From Tenrec ecaudatus (lineage: Eukaryota > Chordata > Mammalia > Afrosoricida > Tenrecidae): a DNA stretch of 64,000 nt. The DNA is taken from positions 120,511,525 to 120,575,524 of the forward strand of contig NC_134539.1 in assembly GCF_050624435.1 (NCBI RefSeq), in the 5' to 3' direction. The position numbers were made by a program, and so were the translations under genes. This document shows, one piece after another, positions 32,000-45,000 of the stretch. Position 1 is the first letter of the stretch. Every line of letters starts with the position of its first letter. The notes under the pieces are model-generated. The model searched no databases, was not told where the DNA came from, and saw only the letters and a list, made by a program, of their open reading frames with translations.

Positions 32000-32178
32000 C
32001 CTGGGTGGAGCAGTGATTAACCCTTGCCCAGCAACATTAGCGCCTTAAACCCAACCACTCCACTCGAGGAAGCAGTGGCAGACTGCTTCTTAAAAGACTT
32101 ACGGCCAGGAAAGGCGATGGGGCTGCGCTAGCGGGTCTGTCCTATCGGGTCACTGTTAAGTCAAAACAGACCCAAGGC
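32000..32178 (+). repeat. AfroSINE copy
   Basis: 'ggtggagcagtgattaaccc', 'aggaagcagtggcagactgc' and 'tctgtcctatcgggtcactg'. Confidence 0.75.
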
Positions 32179-32459
32179 AATGAGTCTGTGTGTTACCCCA
32201 GAGAGTTTTTTAATAATAGCAAAATCTCTAGAGAAATTAAGATGCTACCCAGGATTTAAAAGTATTGCAGTAAATTTATTTTTTCAAAACTTGAGACTTC
32301 TTTTGCAGGTTGTCAGCTCTCTTCAGTTTAGCCTTTACCTCTCTCCTCATTTGCTCTTCATTCCTAACAGCAGCACTGGCCAAATGCCAGGTCTACAAGT
32401 GGCAACTCTGGAAGACTGTGCCCCGCATTAAGTAGAAACATGTACACCAACATTTACTA

Positions 32460-32884
32460 TGCATATTAATAAATACTCTTTATTTTTCAATTTTGCACAT
32501 TGCGCTTCAACATTACATCCAAACATTTCGCAAGTGGATGTCTACTTTGTAAAACCATATATTCAGCTCATTGTCATTTCTGTACAGAAGTTTAAGTACA
32601 ACATTACTTTTTGCCACTAGGTTGCTTTAGTAAGTTTCACAGGAAGAGAAACATTTAATGAAAAGAGATGGCTTAAATCATATGGCAGGCCTGCGCAGCC
32701 ACGCAACTAAAGACACAAGCCTGATAGAACTAATCAAGGTACCTCCACCATCTTCCCAAACAAGAAAGAATCACATTGATTTAAGATAAAATGTTGCGAT
32801 AAGTCACTAAATGAAGTCTTTTGAAAGAGAAGGCCCAGTAGTCATCTCGAGTGTTTCATTGAAAGACAGAGCTATTTTATTTAT
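32460..32884 (-). other. GGNBP2: GGNBP2 3' untranslated region (predicted)
   Basis: From the stop codon to about 20 nt past AATAAA (32484-32479). About 425 nt, AT-rich and apparently free of interspersed repeats, unlike the sequence beyond it. Confidence 0.7.
32479..32484 (-). terminator. GGNBP2 poly(A) signal AATAAA
   Basis: The plus strand reads tttatt. A canonical hexamer, followed on the gene strand by gagtatttattaatatgc and then sequence with no resemblance to UTR. A plausible cleavage site is near 32460. Confidence 0.6.
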
Positions 32885-33088
32885 TTAATTTGCTCCAGCT
32901 GTTGTCAACCAGCCACTACAAATGGGCCTCTTGTGATCATTTAAGCGGCAGTATTTATTAAATTTCTCCTTCAGATGCTGTCGGTATTGTTCTCTGTTGC
33001 TGTAGAAAGACTGATTATTAGCCATAAATGACTGTATTTCATCTTGCGAGATAAAGATTTCCTCATCTGAAGTACATTCAGACTCATC
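32885..33088 (-). CDS. GGNBP2: GGNBP2 coding exon 13 (terminal)
   Basis: Acceptor attttcag; starts DESECTSDEEIF and ends GWLTTAGAN plus TAA. Confidence 0.97.
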   Translation of the reverse strand, partial: DESECTSDEEIFISQDEIQSFMANNQSFYSNREQYRQHLKEKFNKYCRLNDHKRPICSGWLTTAGAN

Positions 33089-36000
33089 CTGAAAATTAAA
33101 GCAGTAATTAAGACTATGACTTAAATTAAGCCTAGCTTTTTACTTTCAATGCAGTTACATGAAGTCTTTAAATGAGGTGTTTACAGAGTAAGTAGCATGT
33201 CACTCTGCAGAGGGTCTGATCACATTAGGCCTCCCTCAAATAGCTATGCAAGAGACACTCCCCACTCTCATTCCCAGCACCACAGCACAGTAGGCAAGAA
33301 GTCACCTGGCACCAGGTAGAACTGATTGATCCAGTCTCAGGAACTGACCTAAATTCTATCAGACTTCCCAAGGTCAGTTGTGCTTTTAGCCTACACCACC
33401 CCTACAGGAAGCAACCTAGAAAGCGGCCTCTAACTCGGGTTCTGTAGTCTCTTCTGGTTTAAGAGAGTGGCTACAGAAATGGTCACAGAGAAAGGCCTTC
33501 AAGGAGGCAGACTCCTGACAGTATCACCTTGATTACCTCGCCCAAATAGTGAACGTTCTGCCTTTGAGAAAAAGGGAAGGAAATATGCTCCAGAGTTGCA
33601 TAAACCCTAAGTGGGAGAGCAGAAACGAAGATATCAAAGAATAATGAAATACTGCCCTGAATTTCTTAAGTTTCCTTTAACCTCGGTGGTCAAATGCTGC
33701 CCCTACCCCACACCCCACAGAGCTAATAGCTATCTACAAGGAGACACAGTCTGGATTACTTACAAGGAGTTCAACTAAGCTCTTGGCACCTTTTCCAGAA
33801 TCAGGACCAAATGACGTTTCTGTAGGTTCTGCAAATTGTGGTATGTTTTTCCTGTGCTCGAACCAAGGCAGGGGCTGCCCGCCCCTCTCAGAGCTGCAAC
33901 AGCTTTCTGCATGTGCTTCTTTGGTCTTGTCACGGTGAAACACTGTGTGCACGCTACTTCCTGAGCTCTCTCGATTGCCTGGGTCTGTAATACAGCTTCC
34001 AAGCTTTGGGATCTAAAACCACAATAAAAAAATTTCCAGGTAAAAAGGCAATGAATAGCATGACAATTATTTTTTAAAGGAAACCCTTGCCTGTACAGGG
34101 AGCTACACCTTAGTGCGAACACTGAACAGCAGCAGCAGTGGCGTTCGTGGGGCACTCCCTCTACCAGAGGGTTTACAAGCCCTTGGATATTGCCTCATTT
34201 CATCTTCACAGAACATCATCGGATAGGGATGCTTATTCTTACATATGAGTGAACGAAGACACAGACAGCTGCTCCACATTACCTAACTACTGAATTTGAA
34301 AGGCATTATGAAACATAAAATTCTAGCAGCAGCTAAGGCGTGCGTGTGCAACCCTTAAGAAGGTTATTTTCTTCTCAATAGTAAAAGCTTGAAAAATCCC
34401 AAGTTAGACCACTTACATGCTCGTCACATTTCAACATCTTGCTTTTCTTTTTCTTCTTTTTATTTTTTCCTTTTGTGTTGTTCTCTTCAGAATTTGCCCA
34501 ACATTCAACACAACTATCCCCATCATCCTCCTTGTCTTCACAGTGATGAACACAGGAATCATCAACTGCAGAAAGCAATAACCCTCTTAAATTTATGCTC
34601 CGACATCAGTCATGCAGTAGTAATAATTGGGAAATTCAACCTAGACCTACCATGTTCATCATGATTACAAATGCCTTCAGTGCAGGCTACATCCGAACCT
34701 TCCCGAGAACCTGTTTCACTCCCTTCCATGCTAGACGAATATCCACAGTCACTACCATTACAGTGTGGAGATAAGCCTGAGAATAAAACATGTGGAATTT
34801 ATAGATGGCTACAATTTACATACTAAAAAAATAATGAGACAAAAAATGAGCCAACTGAGGGCCACAGAAGTTTCCAAATTTATGCCTTGAGTAGAAATTA
34901 AATAAAAATATTGATGGTCATTAGTTTTCTGTGTTTAGTCTTTGTCAAATAATAATAAAACAAAGAAAATATACTAGGAAATACTGGATTATTAGATATC
35001 TGAGAATAAATTCCACGACCTACAGGGCCTACATAGCTGTTTCTAACTTTTAATATCCCTAGAAACTTTTTTTCTTTTTAATTTTAAAGTACATTTTAAG
35101 AGTTGTTTCTAAAAACAAATTGCATTTACTTACCTTTCTTTATTTTAGGGGACCCCAAAAGATTGCCACTGCTAGGACAGGTACATGATGTATTTTCATT
35201 GGTAACAATTACTTCTACGCAACTGTTGCCATCTTCAGTACTGCCACAAGCTTTGCAGCTATTTTCTATGAAGTCTGCTTCCTTTAAGGATTAACATTAA
35301 GAGACAACATAAAGAAGTTTACCTAGAGTGGCTACATTCCAATTTTCTTAGCATTAACCAATTAAGACAGGAGATACGCGGTTAAGAACTTAAAACATGC
35401 ACACACATAACATTCTCATGAATGACTTTTTTCAAACTCTGAACCAACGTAAGTCAAACGAACTTAGTGACAGAAGGAACCCCGCTGGCACAGTGGACGG
35501 CGTATTAGGCTGTGAGTCAAATGAGTTAATGATACCCACGTAATCAGTTAAGCGCAGACTACTGAAACCCACTGCTGGTGAGCATGTTCTAACTCCTAAT
35601 GCTGTTACGGGCAGCGTGGACCTGCTCCACACGGTGTTTTGAAAGCTATGGTCTTCACAGAAGCACACTGTGACATCTTGCTCCTGCAGAGTGGCTGATG
35701 GGCTTAAACTACCAACCTTGCAGTTAACAGCAGAGTACTTTAACCACTGTGCCACCAGGGCTCTTAAAATTTAGGCTAATATTTTCCAAGTGTGGTCCCC
35801 TGAGCCCTGGGGGTTCAATGACCCTGGAAGTTTGCATGGTTAAATCTATTGTCTTAATAATAGGAAGCTGTTACTTGTCAATGGCGCTGAATTGTACATG
35901 TAGAAGTTGTGGAATTGGGAGAATGTCTTGTTGTGTGTATTTCTGGTACAATTAGAAAAAAATTACATGAATAACAACGGGCACAAGGAAGAATATGTTC

Positions 36001-39000
36001 CAGAATTGAATGTGGTGTTAACTGTACAATTCTTGATATGACTGAATTAGTTGGCATGTGGATGAAGTGCTAATAAAACTGTTAAACAATTAAACAAAAG
36101 AAGGATGTTATTTGCCTTATTCACTGTGGGGACCGTTGCTCATGGTGTCACACAAATGACAGCAGTGTCACCAAACTGTACCAATGGGCATTACATCCTC
36201 CACGCACCACTCGCACAGGGAGAGAGGGAGCACGTTTCACTCATGGATGTCCTTGACAGTGGTAAAACTTACTAATTTTAGTAACTGTCGGCCTTGTGCG
36301 TAGATGACTTTTTAATATTGTATGTGACTTTCCAGATGAGATCTGTAGTAATGTTACCACGTGGCCATTTGGTGGTGTAGAAGAAAATGTCAATATCTAG
36401 AAGACCTGCGCAGCTATGAGTCTGCAACTTTCGAATGACTAATGCATGATGTAACAAAATCATGTGTGAGTAAACAATCGATACCAAGCGCAAGAGGCCA
36501 GTGAGCTTCCACGGGTTATGAAGAGGACTGAGAGTCACGATCCCACACACCACCAGCTGCCGTGTCAAGTAAGATCACAGCTGTCTGAGAGCACTATGCG
36601 AAAAGCCCTCCCTGGCCCAGGCATCTCAGGGAGGGCACATCTTCATATGCTTCCCCAAAGGAAAATGGCTTGAATGTAAAGCAGACATGAGAAGCCAGCT
36701 GACTTCTCTTGAGTTAAATATTAGAGATTAGAAAAAAAAATGCCTCTTTCCATTTTCTTTCTTCTTTAATTAAAAAGGTCCTTTTATTAGGGCTCTTACA
36801 ACAATCCATACATCAATTGTATCAAGCATATCTATACATATGTTGCCATCATTACTTTCTAAACATGTATTTTCTATTTGAGCCCTTGGTATCCGCTACT
36901 CTTTTTTTCCCACCCTACCCCCCCTTGATATATTATTATTAATTTCTTATCTTACACTGTTCACTGTCTCCTTTCACCCACTGGTTCTGTTGTTCGTCCC
37001 CTGGGGGACAGGTGTGGGGTTATGTGTCAATCACTGTGATTGGTTCCCCCTTCCTCCCCATCCATTTTCATTTTAGAAGTTATTTAAATTTTTTTAAAGT
37101 TATTTTTCAAAAAACATTACTCATGTTAACTTAATTGAATTAATGATGCTAAAAGCTTTTCTGTTTTAATGTCTAATACAGCAGATTCAAAGGTAACTTA
37201 CAAAGTTTGGCTAATCGTAACAGCACATTCCCATCAATTCCTTAGTAAAATAAATACACAAGAGGCTTTGTAGAATAATTTCATTATCTTTTCAGTCCAT
37301 TTTCCCACAAATTTTCTGAAGCCTCCTCATATATAACATTAAAGATTTTGGCTACAGAGAGGAAGAAGTCAATATTCAAAGTGCAGGCGCTCACATCTGG
37401 AAAAGCACAGTACACAGTGTCCCACGGAAGCGTGAAGTTGTAACTGATGCTAAGGAATACTACCTTCTCTTGGCTTACTTCCTTCTCATCTGCTGTTTGT
37501 AAAGGAGCAGGAATGTCACACACACACTTGTTTTTTCGTCTGTTCTTCCGTTTTTGGCGTTTCTTCTCTTGTTTGAGCTCTCTTACTCGTTCCTCCTCTG
37601 AGAATTCTTCGCAAAGCTGTTCCAATCGACTTATACCCTGTACTTTTTCCACAGTCATCTATTATAAAAACGTTAAAATGGGTACTGGTTCACACTTCAC
37701 TTGTGGAAATTCTTATTATATTTAAAAATATCATACACAGAGAACATAGTATTTCCTGCTGCAAATCTGGAAGGTAGATCGCATAAAGAAATCTCAAGTT
37801 TCAGTATCATAAATGCTAATCTTAAAATCTGCTCAAGGAGGCAATTACCTACAGGGAGAGACATGCACTCTAATTGCAAGGCAGTAATATTGTAGTTTCA
37901 CATTTCAGATTTTGAAAATAATGTGTTCATGTCTGATTAGAAGTTCTCGTCTTTTGAAGGTTCAACCATTCACAAAGGAGTAGAAACTACCCAGCACAGG
38001 CTGTTGTGCACCGACAAACTTTTAAAACAGAGATTTTAGGGTTTTCAGCTCATTTAAGAGACCAGTACCTTAAAGGGCTCGAACCCATGTCTCAAAATCT
38101 AACATAATATTCACTGTCTTACAAAAAAAGACATTCTACATTGCATTAATGAAAAAGAGCTAGCAAATTACAAGCACTACAACCCATATACCAACATTAT
38201 TCAAGGGACTCCAGTGCAATTCAAATTTCTACATAATTTGTACATCACAGCATTCCGGCCGCACTGGCTCCATACGACATATGAACGGACTCGGTAGAGG
38301 GTTCTGGTTTGAAACCTTACATTAGTTATGTTTTATAGTAACGTCGTTAAAAAATCAGTTTCAATTTTCTACTTTGAGAAAGTCTAAAGACCAAGGGTAA
38401 TCAATTACAAGATTGAAAAACAAGCGAATTCACAAATTTCTCCTCCTAAACATGCCACCTGAGCCTTATATTCTTACTTCTCGACCCCCAGAAGCCATGG
38501 AAGTATACAAGTGTATTATAGACTCTGTGGAAGGCAAAATCTCATGGCTTAGGTTAAGATTCAATCTATTAATTAAATATTTTCAGAAAATGAAATAGCT
38601 CACAACAGTTACCTCAAAGCTCTTTCGTAAAGCATCAACACCAAGATAGAACAGCATCTGCCACGTCTGCTCTTCTGCCCGGAGTTTTTGCCAGATTCGG
38701 TGGAGTCTTTCATAGAGATGAATTCCTAGGCAGGTCAGAACCTCTTCTTGAGCTATATCTATTGTCTTAGCATGTCGTTCTCTCCGCCTACCAAGGAAAA
38801 TAAATCACACGTAAGTCCGATACCCTTAACAGAGTCAGAGCTACCACAAAAAACAACCTAATCACAATAGTTACATATATATTTTGTGTCTACATATATA
38901 CACACATATGCACACATGTCAATTAGAAATAACACATGCATGTAGGACTAAATCCTAGTATTGCTGAAAATAAGGTAATTCAGGAACTGGCACTAAAAAA

Positions 39001-42000
39001 GATACTTTCTGGGTAAAAAAGATATATCCAGCCTAAAAAGTTCCTAATAGTTCCTTTTCCTTCCCATTAGAGCTAAATGTCTAAGTTGGATAGTTGGTTA
39101 GTTGTTTTTGGAAGGGAAAGTGGAGAGAGCAAAGTGACTCAATGGTGGGCCAAAGTCCTCTTAGACCAGTCTTCAGTCGCAGTGTTGACAGAATTCTAGT
39201 GAGGGGTCTTTTGCAGTACTCCAAATGCCCAGCACAAAGTAGGCACTCATAAGGGCTTATGAGCACCACATAAAACAAAGAGGGGTTAATTTATTGTCTT
39301 TTACCACTTATTTTCACAAAAAGGCCAGAAACTATTTTGGATTTTTATGTAACTTAAAAATGTAATATACACAGTTCATGAATTACATTTAGTAAAGCAT
39401 CTATTTCTTATAAGCAAAAACTGTTACAGTGAATTAAATTTAAACATGGCAGTACATGGATGAAGAGGGAAATCCCAGGGGAAACGATCATCTTAATAAT
39501 GAAGCCACCCGAAGCCTGCCTCCCCTCAGCAACAGGAGCAGAGGGCTGAACCCACACCAAAGAACATCTCCTGTTTACTTACTTAACTACAACACAGATT
39601 GTAAAGAAAGCCACTTTTTCACAGGCACATTTTTTATACTTCTATGTACTGAGGCAAAAAGTGATGGAAATAAACTTTCAGTAATAAAATGAAGCAAAGC
39701 GCTAGATAGCCCATTCTAGCAAATTACATACTCATACCCTCCTGCGAACTCTGGCTCAGCACGACCCAAGAGATGTGCAATAAAGTCCGTCTCGCAGCAG
39801 ACGTGCACGTGCCGCTCATGGGGGCAGCACCGGAGGCCCTCGTAAAGGGCAGCGCAGTAGCCCTTCTCTTTGCTGCAGTCAAGCTCGCCAATCAGGATAT
39901 TGTACGCTCGGAGAACTTTGTTTTTGCAGTCAGTGCAGAATCTGTGGAAAAGGAAAACCTCCAAATTAACAACTGTGGGTTTTATTTCATGTGGCGTGAG
40001 ACTCATGTACTAGAAGACTGCACACTCCTCCGATCAGAATACTGTAAAAGCTTCATCACACATTGAAGCATGTACATGTACACGTAAACACCATTGTAGA
40101 AATACATGAGTATAGCTAACTCTACATTTGCAAATGACTTTTTACACTAAAGCAGCATGTGGTATACAGAATAAGGCAGACATACACTTCTTTAACAAAA
40201 TGTATGCCCAGAAAAGCATTCGCTGCCAAGACCAGACTCTCTCTACTTTGAGAGATCAGATAGCAATTACTAGGTTGCCTCTCACTAGACTCCGTAAAAG
40301 CTTATCTAAGTAATAAATTAGTTGGCATGTTCCATTGGCAAATCTAGACTTAAACTTTTACTAAGTATTTGAGGGAACTTGAGAAATAAGTAATTTCCAA
40401 AATGCCAAATCCTTTCTTCCAAAAAGTATGTTTCCCCATACAGACAGAAAATATCCATAAACTTTAAAATGGGTTTATACTTAGGTGTGCACAATGTGGC
40501 AGCAGTGTAGAAGACTATGAAAAGGAAGACATTTTTAGAAGTCAAGCGTTACTCAAGGAGGAGAAAAAAATAGTCAAGCTATATCTTTAAATTCCTGAAA
40601 CAAGGAGAACTTAGTCTAGACAAGGGCTGTGGTAAAGGAAAAGGGCCACGCTGACCTACTTGACCTAAGTGCATTCTCCTGAGGCTGAGGACAAGGCAAG
40701 TCATCTGTGAAGGTAACTGACCCCACAGCCTACTCAAGCCTCTGCGCTTACCTGAGGAGCAGACTCCTATTAGCAAATGGTAGGACATCTCAGACGGTCA
40801 ACACCTTACTCTCAAGTGTTCAAAACCACGTGCAACATAATTCTCCCTCCTTTGTTCCTTCCTAATCTCTGTCAAGCACATTACCATTTTCAACATCACC
40901 CCAACTAAAAACCTCAGTCAATTCTAACCTCCTTAAATCCTAGATCGTTTCCCTGAACTCCAATAATTGGCACATTCTATGCTCTTGTACAGTCAATCAA
41001 AGTTCGTTACTGAAAAGGGGAAGATGTCTAATAAGCTTCAGTGTGCAAGTTAAGTCAGTGGTTGGTTCACTGTCATATAAAATAAACAATCTTTGTGCCA
41101 GTATTTGCCATTCACCTGTGCTTTAAAGATGAATAAAAAAAGTGGTAGCGTATTACCTATTGAGGCCAAAGAACATACAGCCATAAACCCAGCATGTGAC
41201 AAACGTACACTATAACAGAACACTACCCAAGAATGCCATCCTCTAGATCGCTCCCTTAACAGTGTAGTGTCCTTTCCTACTGCACTCTCCTGCCTTATGA
41301 CAAATGTACAAAATTATTTTCTAAAAGTATTTTTTAAATCTTCAAGTATTTTTATAGCACATGAAGCATGAAAATTCCAACTCAATTTTTAGAGTTTGAC
41401 TATTTATTAGTGAAGAAATCAATGAAATACTACTAAATTAGAAGCTAATTTAACTTTTTAAATTTTGAAATTGTCATTATAAAATGAATCTACTATAAGA
41501 ACTACCAAAGTGATTAAGTACATTTCCAGTTAATTGTGTTTCCTGAGGAGGCCAGTCTGGAACCAATAAGTGAAAATGATTAAAAAAAACAAAAAAAAAA
41601 AAGTTGCCGATTCAAAGCAAGGGTTAAGACTGAAAGTCAGTCAGTAAAGGAACTGCTTCCCTGGCACTGAGCGGACAGCAGACATTAGTGGGAACACTGT
41701 AGTAGCAGCACACAACGGGGGCCACTGACTGGCCAATCTGGATGGTTGATCACTGAGGCAACTCCCACAAACATCGTGGCCTCCTTTAGACTTACCTGTG
41801 CTTTCGCAGGTAAGTTTCTAGTGTTTCTAGAAGACAACTAGAGTCGATTAAAACTACTTCATCCCTGCATTCCTGGGACATCAGTTCCCATACGTCCATC
41901 CAACAACCTCTGCAGAAACAAATTATCAGTGAAAAGGAGAAATGTATACTGTTAAAAAAATTTTTTAAAGGGAGAGAAGGGGCAAGTAAAGGATTGCTTG

Positions 42001-45000
42001 ATTTTACCTGGCTGTTCCCTGGAAAGGTCCATAATGGAAAATGATTCTACACTTGCTGTCCTTCCTGTGGTCTTCACTACTTCTCTTATCTGTACTTAAC
42101 TTCTCTGAACTGACACTGCTACTGCTCCCTTCACTGTAGTACAGTACAGTACAAAGCTTAGTGACACTGAGACCATCTGAAGGAGTCATTTCTATTGTCT
42201 AAATCAAAATGATTAACTCTTTAATACATTAAGGTATTAGTAGGGTAAAAGTTTAAAATTTGTATACAATAATTACAAATTCACTTTAACCACAATAAAT
42301 GCTAAACATGTGCTTACACCTTTATATAAAATTTGCTTGACTATCAACATCAACCAATAAAAGTTAACATTTTTATTTATGAAGATAGCAATTGGTTAAT
42401 ATACTAAGCATTTTATGAGTAAATCTATTTGGAATGTTTTAGGGTCAGAAAAGCTAAAAGAAATTATATTTTCATTTTAAGCATGGATCAAAAAAAATAA
42501 TAAAAATCAAAAAAGAAAAAAATAAGCATGGATCAAATTTCCACAAATTGGAACCATTAACAATTTTTTATCTACCTAATGTACTAAAAAAAAATCAATC
42601 CTTTTCAAAGCCCATGACAACAAAAATTACATCTATTTTCATTTCCAAGTAGCTGGGGAAAGCCACAGGTGAATCTAATTATGGTAAATGTATTTTTACA
42701 CTCACTAAAGACAGAATACACTAAGATGAACATTATGCACAGCCTAAATTAGTAATGAATGCAAATAATTTTTAAAAACTTAATAAAAGCTTCCCAGACT
42801 CTTTCCCCCAATGAGTTTCAATGAGCCATTCACTGGCCACACATTTTGCTGTTGCAGATGCGTGTTTCAAAAGAAATGCCTGTATTCCATTCTAGATTTT
42901 TCATGATTCTCAACTGGCCTGTTCTGGTCTCACTACAGCCTTAAAATTAATTATCTTGCATGCCTGAGCTGGAACCACCTCTGGAGAGTCATTTAACCTC
43001 GTCTACCACGCCATGGAGGGATTTCTCCACTACTCCCCAAATACAGAAAGTTACATGGAGAAGCCCAGTCCTTGCTTCCTCACAGAAGGATTCGGGGAAC
43101 AGGTGGCCTCATTTGTTTTTGACCAGAAAAATGACAAGTCTTGTTCTAGGTTCCCTATTAATATCTTTCTATTCTCAACACCCATGTTTACTTTTTCTGA
43201 TTATGCTTCTGTGATCCACAATTTCCTCAAAGTGAGTAATTCCCAAACTTAAATTCTCATATTTGAAGGAAGGATTCAACGAACAAGCTAGGAGTTACCG
43301 TATCTTCAGTGTATGAAAGCATTATTATTCTTTAAAACTTTTAAGCACTTAAAATCCCACAGTTCAAATCAGACCTTTATCTTTCTAAACCTCAACGGGC
43401 CGTAGTAATTCCTTCCTTCAAGACCAAGGTTTTAGAAACAGCGGTCTTTCCACTGCTTTGTTCTACACTCCTTTCTACTCACAGCTGAGCCCATGACAAT
43501 CGGACAGTGTGAGTGCATCGCTGTGTTCACTTTTCCACCTTCCCAGTCTGGATTCTGCTTCGACTCCATCACTGCGTGTGTCCATCAATGTTACCATTTA
43601 CACCTCAGTGTTGTTAAATCCAAGGGGCACTTTGAGTCACTGGTAACTTAGCAGGCACCCAAAGCTGACCAGTCTTCCTTGAAGCAATTCGTCCCTGGGT
43701 TTCTGCTACCTCTCTGGCCAATCTCAAGTTTCTTTCTGGCTACTTTTCCGCCCACCATTAAAGTGAATTCCTCTCACTCTACTCCCCTAAGTAATCATTT
43801 AAAGTATTCTCAAAGGTGATCCTCAATCATCAGCTACAAGGCCTACAACCCCAACCTAGACCTTTCTGATCTCAAATGTCCTTCCGGACAGACAGTAACT
43901 TGGGTTGACGTCCATGGGTAAAGAGCACTCAGGATGGCTGAACTGGATAGCGGTTGGTATTAGACCGACAGCTAATCAAATGTATTCTTTCTCTTTAACA
44001 AGGCTAAATAAGAAAAGGGGTTGGTCCAACAGTAAAAACACCCAACAGTAGTCCCCATCCCAAGCAGAGCAGCAGTCTTAGCTGCTCCTCAGACAGCATG
44101 TAGGAGGGAGATACTGATGAAAATCACTCAATGGCATTCGTACTGATTCATACACAGTAACCACCTTTCAAACATGGCTCCCATCTAGTGGCTATAAGCT
44201 GGAGGGGATAGAGGTGTTTTTGTGTTTTAGCTGAAAGATAGGAAAACAGAACTTTATGTCAAAATTTGTTTTTAAGTATCTATCTGGTAAGGCCAAGTCA
44301 CTAAGAAAAAGGAAGGAGATGAAATCCATATAAAAGTAGAAACGTGGTCTTTGAAGAAAGGCAGCAATGGGAAAAGACATGTACGATATTGGAGTTGTAC
44401 AATGACGCTTACGCAACGAAAACAACCAGGAGCAGGCTCCTTGGTGCTAGAGACTATGCCATGCTCCTCTGGCTTGAGCCATTGGGGTCACGGTCTCATA
44501 GAAAATCAGATCAAATTCTACATTCTTCAGCGAGCCAGGAATCTCTATTAAAGATAGTGTCAAAGTCGGTACTTAAGTCAACAACTACCCCCAGAGAACC
44601 ACGGTAGGTTGTGCAGCCTGCTACTGGGCTCAAAGTAACCACCCGAAATAAACTGTGGTTCTCGCCTGTGAGGGGACTTCAGAAAGTTGAAGCTCCTCAT
44701 ATTCAGAGATGCATGGGGAAATACAGCCACAAAATAGCAATGATGTCTGGGATTTGCTTTACAGTAATTCAATAAAAAGGTAGTAATCAAATGTGGTCAA
44801 ATCTTGGTTAACTACTAAATCTAGGTAAGGGTATAGGGGAATTTGCATTTATTCTTTTTATTTTTATATATGCTAATTTCATGCTGTATAAGTTTTTAAA
44901 AGTTTTATTCCTGATTATGGGAAGATAAGCACCAAATAACATTTACTGAAAACAGAACCATCTGGTTACCATCTTTTACTTACTAATCAAAGAGAAATGT

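Larger units (their letters stand above)
29081..32459. other. DHRS11-GGNBP2 intergenic spacer
   Basis: No gene seen. Filled by an RTE/BovB-type LINE fragment (29285-29940), a run of AfroSINE fragments (29955-30405), a MIR-like relic (30790-30850), AT-rich unclassified sequence (30850-31980) and another AfroSINE (32000-32178). Confidence 0.7.

Noticed and set aside
35860-36090. Similarity between 35880-35950 and 31000-31060 ('ctgaattgtacatgtagaag'-type block)
   Set aside because: Too short and diverged to call a shared repeat with confidence.
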